Assembly (NCBI GenBank): GCA_031271365.1
Contig: JAISVV010000069.1
Span: 1-12,681, forward strand
Source: Elusimicrobiota bacterium
GTDB taxonomy: Bacteria > Elusimicrobiota > Elusimicrobia > Elusimicrobiales > Elusimicrobiaceae
Length of the DNA stretch: 12,681 nt
Direction: 5' to 3'
Shown here: piece by piece, positions 1-7,276 of the stretch
How the letters are laid out: every line of letters begins with the position of its first letter
Position numbering within the stretch: position 1 is the stretch's first letter
The notes under the pieces: generated by a model
Told to the model about the DNA's origin: nothing
What the model saw: the letters and a program-made list of their open reading frames with translations, nothing else
The model's database searches: none
Position numbers and translations under genes: made by a program

Positions 1-1693
1 AGCTGTTTATATCTTTTATCGCCGCGGCTTTTGGCGCGCTGAGGCCCGCCGCCAGCATATACGAGGCGGCGCACTTGCGGATATCCTCTGCCGCGCTGTC
101 GCCGCCTAAAATTTGCACGGGCTTAAACCCGCCCGCTTTGCGCCATGTGTTTTTGTTTATTACCAAAAACTCCGCGCCCCAGATTTCGCCGTTTGCGCCA
201 AGGCCCGCGCCGTCAAAAGTAAAGGCCAAAAACCTGCCTTTTATATTATGCTCTGCCGCCACGCTTAAAGCGTGCGCCAGATGGTGCTGCGCCTTTGTGG
301 CGCGCGGTTTAAAAGCCGCGCTAAAATAATTTGGGTGCAAATCGCGCACAAAAACTTTTGGGTTGATATTTAAAAGGCGGCGCATTTTTTTTAGCGTTTC
401 TTTATAATAAGCGGCGTTGGCGGCATTATCCAAATCGCCGATGTATTGGCTTAGGTAGGCTTTATCGCCTTTGGCAAGGCAGAAGGCGGAGGTTAAATCC
501 CCGCCCAGGGCAAGCGTAGGTTTTTTGACGGCGGCGGGCAGCCTGAGAGAGCCCGGCGCGTAGCCGCGCGCGCGTCTTAAAAAATGGGTTTTGCCGTTTA
601 ACTCAAACAGCACGCTGTCGTCCATGCGGTTGTGTATGGGGCGGTTGTGCAGCAAAAAGCCGTCGGCCACTGCGGCCAGCGTTTTTTGCGCTTCTTTATT
701 ATCAATGCAGATAGGCTGGCCGCTTATGTTGCCCGAGGTCATCACCAGCGGGCGGGGCCCTAAAATATCAAATAAAATTTTGTGCAGCGGCGTGTAGGGC
801 AGCATAAAGCCGGTGGTAGCCAGCCCGTCGGAGATTAAGGGTATCTCAACCTTTTTTTTAAGCATTACTACGGGCGCTTCTTTGCTTTTTAAAAGTTGTT
901 CTTCGGCCGCGTTAACATGGCAATATTTTTTGATGGTTTTAATATCGCCCGCCATTAAAGCAAGCGGCTTGTGCGGGCGTCTTTTGCGCGCGCGCAGACG
1001 GGCAAGGGCCGTTTTATCCAGCGCGTTGCACGCCAGGTGAAAGCCGCCCAAACTTTTTATGGCTATTATTTTGCCCTCTTTAATTTTTTGCGCCGCTTGT
1101 TCGATGCCGCCTGCGCTTTTGCTTTTATAGATAAACTCAAGGCGCGGGCCACAGGCGGGGCAGCAGTTTGGCTGCGCGTGGAAGCGGCGGTTTTTGGGGT
1201 TATCAAACTCGGCCTTGCAGGCGGGGCACATTTTAAAGCGCGCCATGGTTGTTTGGGCGCGGTCGTACGGCAGGTTTTTGATTATCGTGTAGCGCGGGCC
1301 GCAGTTTGTGCAATTTGCAAACGCGTAGCGGTAGCGGCGGTTTTTTACGCCCGCTATATCTTTTTTGCAGTTTTTGCACACGGCGATATCGGCCGGCGCG
1401 GAGGTTTGCGCCCGCGCGCGGCGCGTGGTTTTGATTTTAAAACCGGTTTCTTTTTTTACGGCGATATTTTGTATTTTTACGCTTTCTATTTTGCTCAGCG
1501 GCGGCGGGTTTTTTTGCAGCGCGCGGGTAAATTTTTGCAGCGCGCCCGCAGCGCCCTGCGCTTCTATAACAACGCCTTTGCCCGAGTTAAAAACAAAGCC
1601 GCTCAGCTTGTTTGCGCGCGCTGAATTGTAGACAAAGGGCCTAAAGCCCACCGCCTGCACCACGCCGCGGATTAGTATCTTTTTCCTTAACAT
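1..1693 (-). CDS. hypF: Carbamoyltransferase HypF, [NiFe]-hydrogenase maturation (C-terminus beyond window)
   Basis: HypF uses carbamoyl phosphate and ATP to carbamoylate the C-terminal Cys of HypE, the first step in making the cyanide ligands of the NiFe active site. I read 564 residues uninterrupted on the minus strand; the frame leaves the window at base 1, so roughly the last quarter of a usual HypF (about 750 aa) is missing. Domain order is clear. An acylphosphatase domain (1-90) carries RGVVQAVGFRPFVYN. Two zinc fingers follow, C106/C109/C128/C131 and C156/C159/C178/C181. A YrdC domain (about 197-385) has the KxR (K237-R239) and SxN (S320-N322) residues. The carbamoyltransferase part has HHLAH at 470-474, FDGAGLG from 493 and GEIWGAEFL. 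The ATG overlaps the hypE stop by 7 nt, so translation is probably coupled. The product is cytoplasmic. Identity is very secure. Confidence 0.96.
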   Translation of the reverse strand, partial: MLRKKILIRGVVQAVGFRPFVYNSARANKLSGFVFNSGKGVVIEAQGAAGALQKFTRALQKNPPPLSKIESVKIQNIAVKKETGFKIKTTRRARAQTSAPADIAVCKNCKKDIAGVKNRRYRYAFANCTNCGPRYTIIKNLPYDRAQTTMARFKMCPACKAEFDNPKNRRFHAQPNCCPACGPRLEFIYKSKSAGGIEQAAQKIKEGKIIAIKSLGGFHLACNALDKTALARLRARKRRPHKPLALMAGDIKTIKKYCHVNAAEEQLLKSKEAPVVMLKKKVEIPLISDGLATTGFMLPYTPLHKILFDILGPRPLVMTSGNISGQPICIDNKEAQKTLAAVADGFLLHNRPIHNRMDDSVLFELNGKTHFLRRARGYAPGSLRLPAAVKKPTLALGGDLTSAFCLAKGDKAYLSQYIGDLDNAANAAYYKETLKKMRRLLNINPKVFVRDLHPNYFSAAFKPRATKAQHHLAHALSVAAEHNIKGRFLAFTFDGAGLGANGEIWGAEFLVINKNTWRKAGGFKPVQILGGDSAAEDIRKCAASYMLAAGLSAPKAAAIKDINS

Positions 1694-2685
1694 ATGCGCG
1701 GCAGCGCTTCGCCAAGCGGCGCGCGCAAAACGCGCTTAACGCCCAGTTTGGTTATAAGGTTAACTTTACCGCCTTTAACCGCCTGCCCCACGACAGCCGC
1801 GCCTTTGCCGTAAGGCTGCGCTTTGATAATTTTTAGCGCGTCTTTTGCTTTGCCCGCGCTTACGGCCAGCACAAATTTGCCCTCGTTGGCCATGTCTAAA
1901 ATATCAAGGCCCAAAAGCTCGCTTGCGGCTTTGGCGGCGGATGAAACGGGCAGCAAAGTTTCTTCTATTTCAAAGCCGGTTTGGCGCGAGGTTAGCTCGT
2001 TTAGCACGGAGGAAAGCCCGCCGCGCGTGATATCGCGCATCATTTTTACGTCGGGGCCAAGGGTGTTTATCAAGGCGGCGGTTATTTTGTTTAACGGCGC
2101 GCTGTCGGTTTTTAAATTGCTTTTAAGGCCAAGGTTATGGCGCGCGTTTAGCATGGCCAAAGAGTGCTCGCCCAGCGCGCCGCTTATGATAAGCGTATCG
2201 CCCGCTTCAATATTTTGCGGCGCGATATTTGCGCGCGGCAGCATATGGCCGACGGCGGAGGTGATGATAAAAATTTTATCGCATTTGCCGCGCTGCACAA
2301 CTTTTGTATCGCCGCAGGCAACAATAACGCCCGCTTCTTTGCAGCGGCGCGCCATGGCGGCAAGTATCTTTTTAAAATCCGCCACAGGCAGGCCGTCTTC
2401 AAGGATAAAAGAAACGCTTAGATATTTGGGGCTTGCGCCGCGCACGGCCAAATCGTTAACCGCGCCGCAGACGGCCAAATCGCCGATATTACCGCCGGGG
2501 AAGAAGACAGGGTCCGCCACAAAGCCGTCGCAGGTGAGAGCGATATTTTTTGGCGTGCCGCCAAGCAAGGCAGCGTCTTCCAGCCGGTTTAAAAGCGGGT
2601 TGCCGAAGTATTTTAAAATGATATTTTGTATAAGCCCCGCGCTTTCGCGCCCGCCGGAGCCGTGGGCAATTTTAATTGTATCCAT
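1687..2685 (-). CDS. hypE: Hydrogenase maturation protein HypE
   Basis: HypE accepts the carbamoyl group from HypF on its C-terminal Cys and dehydrates it with ATP to a thiocyanate, the CN donor for the HypC-HypD complex. The protein has 332 residues, normal for the family. It opens with MDTIKIAHGSGGRES, the glycine-rich N-terminus of HypE, and ends in the diagnostic PRIC with the acceptor Cys as last residue (C332). The middle has the PurM/AIRS-like ATP-binding fold, including the segment VACGDTKVV and DITRGGLSSVLNE. It starts 4 nt after the hypD stop, and its own stop overlaps the hypF start. No key residue is missing. A 331-codon open frame lies antisense to it and is a composition shadow. 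Confidence 0.97.
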   Translation of the reverse strand: MDTIKIAHGSGGRESAGLIQNIILKYFGNPLLNRLEDAALLGGTPKNIALTCDGFVADPVFFPGGNIGDLAVCGAVNDLAVRGASPKYLSVSFILEDGLPVADFKKILAAMARRCKEAGVIVACGDTKVVQRGKCDKIFIITSAVGHMLPRANIAPQNIEAGDTLIISGALGEHSLAMLNARHNLGLKSNLKTDSAPLNKITAALINTLGPDVKMMRDITRGGLSSVLNELTSRQTGFEIEETLLPVSSAAKAASELLGLDILDMANEGKFVLAVSAGKAKDALKIIKAQPYGKGAAVVGQAVKGGKVNLITKLGVKRVLRAPLGEALPRIC

Positions 2686-2689
2686 AATT

Positions 2690-3781
2690 TTATCCCATAT
2701 TATTATAAGCCGCCGCGCAGGCGCCTTCCTGCGATACCATGCACGGGCCCAAAGGTTTTTGCGGCGTGCAAACGCGCGCGAAATACGGGCATTTTTGCGG
2801 CGGTATTTTGCCTTTTAGTATCAAGGCGCAGCGGCATTTTGTTTTGCGTTCTTTTTGCGCGCGGATTTTAAAAACTTTTTTTGCGTCAAAGGCGGCAAAC
2901 TCTTCTTTAAGTTCTAGGGCCGACTGCTCTATTTTACCAAACCCGCGCCAGCTGCCGGCGGCCGGGGTAAAAACTTTGGCTGTAAGGCGCAGCGCGGTTT
3001 TGTTGCCGCCCGCCTTAACCCAGGCGTAGGCGTTTTGCGTTTTGGGTTTGCCCAATTTTGCAAGCGCGGCGAGTATCTCCTTTGCGCTAAAGCCGGCAGC
3101 CGCGGCGGGTTTGGCGTATTTTTCGGAGATAAAATCAAACTCTTTAAGCCCCGTTATAACGCTTACGTTGCCTGGCAGCAAAAAGCCGTCTATATTATTT
3201 TTTTCTTTTAAAATCAGCTCCACGGCGGGCGCAACGCGCTTTAGCGCGGTATAGACGTAAAAGTTTTTTAGTTTTAGCTTGCGCGCGGCTAAAACGGCGG
3301 CTGCTGCGGCGGGCGCGGTGGTTTCAAACCCGACGGCTAAAAAGATAATTTTTTTATTTGGGTTTTTTTGCGCGATATCAACCGCTTGCAGCGGGCTGTA
3401 AATTATCCGCACGTCCGCGCCGGCCGTTTGCGCGTCTTTCAGCGACATTTTTGCGCCCGGCACGCGCAGCATATCGCCGAAGGTGGCCGTAATTACGCCC
3501 GGTTTTAACGCCAGGGCGAGCATATTATCGATATCGCTTTGCGCGCTTACGCACACGGGGCAGCCCGGGCCGCTGATAAAATTTATCCTGCCCGCAAGCA
3601 GCGTTTTAAGCCCGCTTTTTGCAATGGCGTTTGTGTGCGTGCCGCAGACTTCCATTATGTTGAGAGGAAGATTGCGGCTGTTCGCCCTGCCCTCTCCCCT
3701 CAAGGCAGAGGGGGAAAGAAAGGGGCGTTGCGCGGCGGCCTCTGTTGCAGGGCGTTGGGAGTTAAAAATTTTGCGTTTCAT
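2690..3781 (-). CDS. hypD: Hydrogenase maturation protein HypD, with atypical N-terminus
   Basis: HypD is the iron-sulfur scaffold that, with HypC, assembles the Fe(CN)2CO unit. From residue 42 on it is canonical. MEVCGTHT holds the key Cys (C46), GPGCPVC holds C74 and C77, and the C-terminal cluster region has C331, C338, C347 and C355 in the pattern CPYFARVC...GPCMVSQEGAC. The first 41 residues are odd. Family members usually begin with a helix containing a FVDEYR/FRD-like motif, but here I see instead FLSPSALRGEGR and flanking low-complexity residues encoded by a palindromic repeat (about 3684-3714). The ATG at 3781 lies 20 nt inside hypC. I keep it because the next in-frame ATG (M43) would remove everything before the catalytic Cys. 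The frame is intact, so the gene is probably functional, but the N-terminus deserves checking. Confidence 0.93.
   Translation of the reverse strand: MKRKIFNSQRPATEAAAQRPFLSPSALRGEGRANSRNLPLNIMEVCGTHTNAIAKSGLKTLLAGRINFISGPGCPVCVSAQSDIDNMLALALKPGVITATFGDMLRVPGAKMSLKDAQTAGADVRIIYSPLQAVDIAQKNPNKKIIFLAVGFETTAPAAAAAVLAARKLKLKNFYVYTALKRVAPAVELILKEKNNIDGFLLPGNVSVITGLKEFDFISEKYAKPAAAAGFSAKEILAALAKLGKPKTQNAYAWVKAGGNKTALRLTAKVFTPAAGSWRGFGKIEQSALELKEEFAAFDAKKVFKIRAQKERKTKCRCALILKGKIPPQKCPYFARVCTPQKPLGPCMVSQEGACAAAYNNMG
3684..3714. repeat. Palindromic repeat unit inside the 5' end of hypD
   Basis: CCCTCTCCCCTC is followed after a few bases by GCAGAGGGGG. Two alternative 6-bp stems are possible: 3690-3695 with 3707-3712, or 3696-3701 with 3708-3713. 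Translated in the hypD frame it reads SPSALRGEGR, the recognisable peptide produced by a class of dispersed CCTCTCCC..GGGAGAGG repeats that turn up in many bacterial genomes (recalled from general knowledge, not searched). Just beyond it on the start-codon side, GGGCGTTG occurs twice as a direct repeat about 30 nt apart (near 3722 and 3751). This suggests repeat DNA was inserted in frame here. Confidence 0.5.
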
Positions 3782-3977
3782 TGATATCGGCTATGGTTTT
3801 TTTGGCTTCTTTGGCGGCCATAATTTCTATTATAAAGCCGGCGTGCACAAGCGCGTATAGGCCTTTTTTTGCCTGCGGTTTTAGCGCGGCGGAAACTTCC
3901 TTTCGCACGCCGTTAAAATCAACCAGCGCCCTGCCGTTTTTTACGCTTATAATTTTGCCCACCGAGCTTAGGCACAT
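3762..3977 (-). CDS. hypC: Hydrogenase assembly chaperone HypC
   Basis: HypC is a small chaperone that binds HypD, carries the iron ligand set and delivers it to the hydrogenase large-subunit precursor. The protein has 71 residues, a normal size. It starts MCLSSVGKI, with the essential Cys at position 2 (exposed after removal of Met), then has VDFNGVRKEVSAAL and the conserved GLYALVHAGFIIE. The start lies 3 nt after the stop of the upstream metallo-hydrolase gene, and the 3' end overlaps the hypD start by 20 nt, which fits HypC and HypD being made together and acting as a complex. HybG/HypC paralogues specific to a given hydrogenase cannot be told apart here. Confidence 0.95.
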   Translation of the reverse strand: MCLSSVGKIISVKNGRALVDFNGVRKEVSAALKPQAKKGLYALVHAGFIIEIMAAKEAKKTIADINETQNF

Positions 3978-3980
3978 AAA

Positions 3981-4718
3981 CTATATCTCCAAAATATCGC
4001 CGTCGTAGGGCGCGAGCGTGTGTTCAAAAATACGGCCAGCCGCGGCCAGGGCCTCGTCGCGCAGATGCATGGCGTTATAATCGTCGGCCTTAAAGTGTAT
4101 TAAGGCCAGGGCTTTTGCGCCCGCCTCTTGCGCCAGCGCTGCGGCCTGCTGCGGGTTTAGATGATTGTTGTCTGGCGATTGGCCGGGCAGATAAGAGCAT
4201 TCGGCAATCAATAAATCTGCGGCGCGGCCCAACTTTACCGCATTGTCCGCAACGCCCGTGTCAACGGCGTAGGCAAGCGTTTTGCCGCCGGCTTCTATGC
4301 GATATCCGATAGTTGGCGCCGCGTGCTCCAAAGGCAAAGCTGCAAAATCAAACGGCAAATTTTTTGCCGCGCCAACTTCTAAAATTTGCGTTTTGGTTTT
4401 AAGGCTTTCCGGCGCGGGCATAAACGGCGGGCGCATAATATTTTCAAGCTCTTTTTTATTGCCGCCCGCAGTTATGATAGTAAGCCCGCCGCGCCAGTTA
4501 AAAAGCGGCAAAATTTGCAGGCCTTCAATATGGTCCATGTGCAGGTGGCTTAAAAGCAGGTAGACGGGCTTATCGTCCTTTATAATATCGTAGGCTTTAT
4601 AAAGGCCGCCGCCGGCGTCAAGCAAAATATAGCAGTCCTGCAGTTCCAGCAGCGTGCAGGCGGTGTTGCCCGTTTGCGTGTTAAACCAGCCGTTTGTGCC
4701 TAAAAAGTGTATTCTCAT
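3981..4718 (-). CDS. MBL-fold metallo-hydrolase, RNase Z-like, first gene of the hyp unit
   Basis: This is a 245-residue metallo-beta-lactamase-fold hydrolase. Metal ligands are visible: SHLHMDH at 57-63 (the HxHxDH motif), a His in LPLEHAAPTIGYRIE near 133, the Asp of AYAVDTG, the His of NNHLNPQQAA and the His of ALIHFKADDY. The order and the segment from IAECSY to HFKADDY resemble tRNase Z/ElaC and related short MBL enzymes, so a phosphodiesterase or nuclease activity is likely. I do not see a clear tRNA-clamping exosite arm, and the protein is shorter than a typical tRNase Z, so I do not call it rnz. An AAAGGA ribosome site sits 8 nt before the ATG. It is the first gene after the divergent control region and lies 3 nt from hypC. 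A role in hydrogenase maturation would be an inference from position only. Confidence 0.85.
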   Translation of the reverse strand: MRIHFLGTNGWFNTQTGNTACTLLELQDCYILLDAGGGLYKAYDIIKDDKPVYLLLSHLHMDHIEGLQILPLFNWRGGLTIITAGGNKKELENIMRPPFMPAPESLKTKTQILEVGAAKNLPFDFAALPLEHAAPTIGYRIEAGGKTLAYAVDTGVADNAVKLGRAADLLIAECSYLPGQSPDNNHLNPQQAAALAQEAGAKALALIHFKADDYNAMHLRDEALAAAGRIFEHTLAPYDGDILEI

Positions 4719-4791
4719 ATAAATTATCCTTTATAAATATCATACTTTTTTATAACATATATATTAATACCTTAAAATCAGGAGCGTCATT
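4719..4791. promoter_or_regulatory. AT-rich divergent promoter region between the hyp unit and ridA
   Basis: Seventy-three bases separate two divergently transcribed units. The stretch is very AT-rich compared with its surroundings and holds several TATA-type hexamers, such as TATAAC at 4751-4756 (plus). No convincing -35 pairs with them. The ridA ribosome site AGGAG (4780-4784) lies 7 nt before its ATG, and the minus-strand gene has AAAGGA. Both promoters must be in or near this gap, but I cannot place the start sites. Confidence 0.4.
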
Positions 4792-5172
4792 ATGGGCAAA
4801 AAAATTGTTGCAACAAACGCCGCGCCAAAAGCTATCGGGCCGTACTCGCAGGCCGTAAGGAACGGCACCTGGGCTTTTATCTCCGGCTGCTTGCCGGCGG
4901 ACCCGGTTACCGGCGATTTAACGGGCGGCGATATCCGCACGCAAACGGCCAGGGTTTTAGATAATATGAAAGAAGTTTTAAAAGCCTGTAAAATGGAATT
5001 TAAACACGTTATAAAAACAACCGTTTTTGTAACCAACCTGGCCGACTTTGCCGACATGAACGACGTTTACGCCAAATATTTTACCGAAAACCCGCCGGCA
5101 AGGAGCACGGTGCAAGTGGCCGCCCTGCCCAAAGGCGCTTTGGTGGAAATAGAGGCCGTAGCGCGCAAATAA
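4792..5172 (+). CDS. ridA: RidA/YjgF family reactive enamine/imine deaminase
   Basis: RidA hydrolyses reactive 2-aminoacrylate-type enamines and imines released by PLP enzymes such as threonine/serine dehydratase, protecting other PLP enzymes. The protein has 126 residues, the normal length of this trimeric cytosolic family. Visible signatures are AIGPYSQAV (Tyr18), FISGCLPADP, the conserved ARSTVQVAALPKGALVEIEAVA with the substrate-carboxylate-binding Arg (R104), and a Glu near the active site (E119). It is the first gene of a plus-strand unit: malQ follows 26 nt later. A strong AGGAG site supports this start. No ilvA or other PLP enzyme is adjacent, so its partner is not revealed by context. 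Confidence 0.95.
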   Translation: MGKKIVATNAAPKAIGPYSQAVRNGTWAFISGCLPADPVTGDLTGGDIRTQTARVLDNMKEVLKACKMEFKHVIKTTVFVTNLADFADMNDVYAKYFTENPPARSTVQVAALPKGALVEIEAVARK

Positions 5173-5198
5173 AAAGCGCGCAAAAAGGGGGCGGTATA

Positions 5199-6770
5199 AT
5201 GGCGGACTTAAAAGATAACCCGATATTAAACCGGCGCACGGCCGGCGTTTTGCTGCCGCTGTTTTCTATGCGCGGCTCCGGCGACTGGGGGTGCGGGGAT
5301 ATGGCCTCTTTCGCGCAGTGGATAGAATATTTTGCCCAGGCGGGCGTAAAAGTAATACAGATACTGCCTATCAACGAATGCGGGCCGCAGGAAAACAGCC
5401 CCTACAGCGCGCTTAGCGCCTATGCCATAGACCCTGTCTATATCAGCATGGACGATGTGCCCGAGGTTAAGGCCTCCGCCGCGGCGCAGCGCATAATAGA
5501 ACAAAGCAAAGAAGAAATTAAATACTGGCGCTGGGAAGCGCGGCTGCAGTTTAAGTATATAAAAAGCGTTAAATTAAAAACGCTTTGGGCCGCTTACGAA
5601 CATTTTTTGAAAGAAGAAGGCGCCAAAAACACCAAACGCTACAACGATTTTTTAGCCTTTGAAGCGCGCCACGCCGCCTGGCTTGTGCCTTACACGCTTT
5701 TCCGCTGTATGAAGGACCAAAGCGGCTGGACCACCTGGAAACACTGGCAAAAACCTTTTAAAGAAGCCGATATAAATTTTCTTAAAACCTACGCCGCCAA
5801 AAACTCTAAACAAATGATGTACTTTGCCTATATGCAATGGATAGCGCAGCAGCAGCTGGAAGGCATTAAAAAACTTGCCGCGCAAAAAGGCGCGCTTATT
5901 TTTGGCGATATCCCCTTTGGCGTAAACTTTGACAGCGCCGACGTTTGGAGCAATCAAAAAAAATATCTTTTGGATACCGAGGTAGGCGCGCCGGGCGATA
6001 TGATGGCCCGGGGCGGCCAGCGCTGGGGCCTGCCCGCCTATAACTGGGCCGAGGTGGAGCTTAACAACTTTAACCTGTGGCGCGGCAAAGTTAAGCGCGC
6101 GTGCGAACTTTACGACGCTTTCCGGCTGGACCATTTGGTAGGTTTCTTCCGCACGTGGATATACGCGCCGGGCGACGATGCCGGCCGCTATGATTTAACG
6201 GATGAGGAGGCCCAGCTCTCGCGCGGCACGCATTTTATGGAGGCTGTCATAGAAGCCGCCCGGGGCAGCTTGCCCATCGGCGAGGATTTGGGCGTTATCC
6301 CAGATTATCTGCGCAAATATATGCGCGATATAAGCCTGCCGGGTTACAAAGTTTTGCGCTGGGAGAAGGACGCCGAAGTCTACCGCGACCCTAAAGCCTA
6401 CGCCGCGGCTTCTTTGGCCACCACCTCCACGCATGATACGGAAATGCTAAGCCAGTGGTGGGAAGGTATGCAGGATTGGGGCCGCGCCGCCGCCTGGAAG
6501 ATGCTTACCGGCTATGATAACGACGGCCGCATCCCTTTTGACCAGCACTCGCAGCGCATTATTTTAAAGCGCCTCTTAGACGGGGCAAGCGCAATGGTAA
6601 TAGTGCCCCTGCAAGACGTTATGGGTATAAGCGGGCGTATAAACATACCCGGCACCATAAGCGAAGATAACTGGACGTGGCGCGTGCCGTACGAGCCAAA
6701 AGAATTCCAGCAAAAATTTGCCGCGCAGATGGAAATGTTTACGCAGCTTATTAAAGAAAGCGGCAGATAA
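5199..6770 (+). CDS. malQ: 4-alpha-glucanotransferase (amylomaltase), GH77
   Basis: MalQ transfers alpha-1,4-glucan segments between maltodextrins or onto glucose during cytosolic glycogen or maltodextrin metabolism. The protein has 523 residues, close to the compact GH77 form. It begins RTAGVLLPLFSMRGSGDWGCGDM, the family N-terminus. Catalytic residues are visible: the nucleophile Asp in FRLDHLVGF (D311), the acid/base Glu in PIGEDLGVIP (E362) and the third Asp in STHDTEM (D413). GRINIPGT and NWTWRVP close the domain. A GGGGGCGG-rich ribosome site precedes the ATG. It sits between ridA and the RNase HI-like gene, with only 1 nt to the latter. No other glycogen genes are in view. Confidence 0.96.
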   Translation: MADLKDNPILNRRTAGVLLPLFSMRGSGDWGCGDMASFAQWIEYFAQAGVKVIQILPINECGPQENSPYSALSAYAIDPVYISMDDVPEVKASAAAQRIIEQSKEEIKYWRWEARLQFKYIKSVKLKTLWAAYEHFLKEEGAKNTKRYNDFLAFEARHAAWLVPYTLFRCMKDQSGWTTWKHWQKPFKEADINFLKTYAAKNSKQMMYFAYMQWIAQQQLEGIKKLAAQKGALIFGDIPFGVNFDSADVWSNQKKYLLDTEVGAPGDMMARGGQRWGLPAYNWAEVELNNFNLWRGKVKRACELYDAFRLDHLVGFFRTWIYAPGDDAGRYDLTDEEAQLSRGTHFMEAVIEAARGSLPIGEDLGVIPDYLRKYMRDISLPGYKVLRWEKDAEVYRDPKAYAAASLATTSTHDTEMLSQWWEGMQDWGRAAAWKMLTGYDNDGRIPFDQHSQRIILKRLLDGASAMVIVPLQDVMGISGRINIPGTISEDNWTWRVPYEPKEFQQKFAAQMEMFTQLIKESGR

Positions 6771-6771
6771 A

Positions 6772-7257
6772 ATGGACCTTATTATAAATATAGACGGCGG
6801 CAGCCGCGGCAACCCCGGGCCGGGCGCAAGCGCGTGGATTATTAAAGATAAAACCGGCAAAAAACTGGCCGCAGAGGGCGTCTTTTTTGCTCTTTGCACA
6901 AATAACCAGGCCGTATTTAACGCGCTTAAAATGGCGCTTTTAAAGGCTTTTGCTTTAGGCGGCAAGCGGCTTGAGGTGCGCAGCGACTCTTTACTTTTGG
7001 TTAAGCAGTACGCCGGCGAGTATAAGATAAAAAACCCCGAACTTAAAGTTTTAATGCGCGAGATTAAAGCCCTTGCCGCCAAATTTGCCGTTGTACGCCT
7101 TAGCCATGTGCCGCGCGCGCAAAATAAAGAGGCCGATTTGATGTGCAATATAACTATGGATAACAATCTTAAAAAACCGGCTGACGCCGCCGCGCCAAAG
7201 CCGCGCCCTAAAAAAGAGCCTGCGCAAGGCGAACTTTTTGACCTTTCTAATCTCTAA
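6772..7257 (+). CDS. RNase HI-like protein with altered catalytic site and C-terminal tail
   Basis: RNase HI enzymes cut the RNA strand of RNA/DNA hybrids with four acidic residues. This 161-residue protein has the fold signatures: IDGGSRGNPGPG (D8), TNNQAVFNAL, VRSDSLLLVKQY (D72) and SHVPRAQNKEADLM (D122). In the second motif, where relatives read TNNxAEYxAL, codon GTA gives Val48 instead of the catalytic Glu; a single base change from GAA would explain it. After the domain there is a Lys/Pro/Ala-rich tail (133-151) ending QGELFDLSNL. Q152-x-x-L-F fits the bacterial sliding-clamp-binding pattern. The ATG 1 nt after the malQ stop was chosen over a longer frame running back into malQ because IDGG must lie close to the N-terminus. 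It may be an inactive nucleic-acid-binding homologue, a mutant, or a sequencing error. Confidence 0.85.
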   Translation: MDLIINIDGGSRGNPGPGASAWIIKDKTGKKLAAEGVFFALCTNNQAVFNALKMALLKAFALGGKRLEVRSDSLLLVKQYAGEYKIKNPELKVLMREIKALAAKFAVVRLSHVPRAQNKEADLMCNITMDNNLKKPADAAAPKPRPKKEPAQGELFDLSNL

Positions 7258-7260
7258 AAT

Positions 7261-7269
7261 TGCTAAAAT
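7261..7269 (+). promoter_or_regulatory. Candidate extended -10 promoter element for rnpB
   Basis: TGCTAAAAT matches an extended -10 (TGn + TAAAAT), which would place the transcript start near 7276, a few bases before the RNase P RNA fold begins. A TTGACC lies at 7238-7243, but its 20-base spacing is longer than ideal. It is a plausible separate promoter just after the upstream gene; it was judged by eye only. Confidence 0.35.
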
Positions 7270-7276
7270 GTAAGTA

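Noticed and set aside
971..1624. 217-codon open frame on the plus strand opposite hypF
   Set aside because: It is antisense to the conserved acylphosphatase, zinc-finger and YrdC regions of hypF and is low in complexity; a composition shadow.
1823..2818. 331-codon open frame on the plus strand opposite hypE/hypD
   Set aside because: It is entirely antisense to two securely identified genes, its translation shows no family motif, and the GC-rich third positions of the minus-strand genes explain the absence of stops.
6718..6771. Longer N-terminus for the RNase HI-like protein, starting inside malQ
   Set aside because: The extra 18 residues are out-of-frame malQ sequence, and family members begin directly before the IDGGSRGNPG motif, matching the ATG at 6772.
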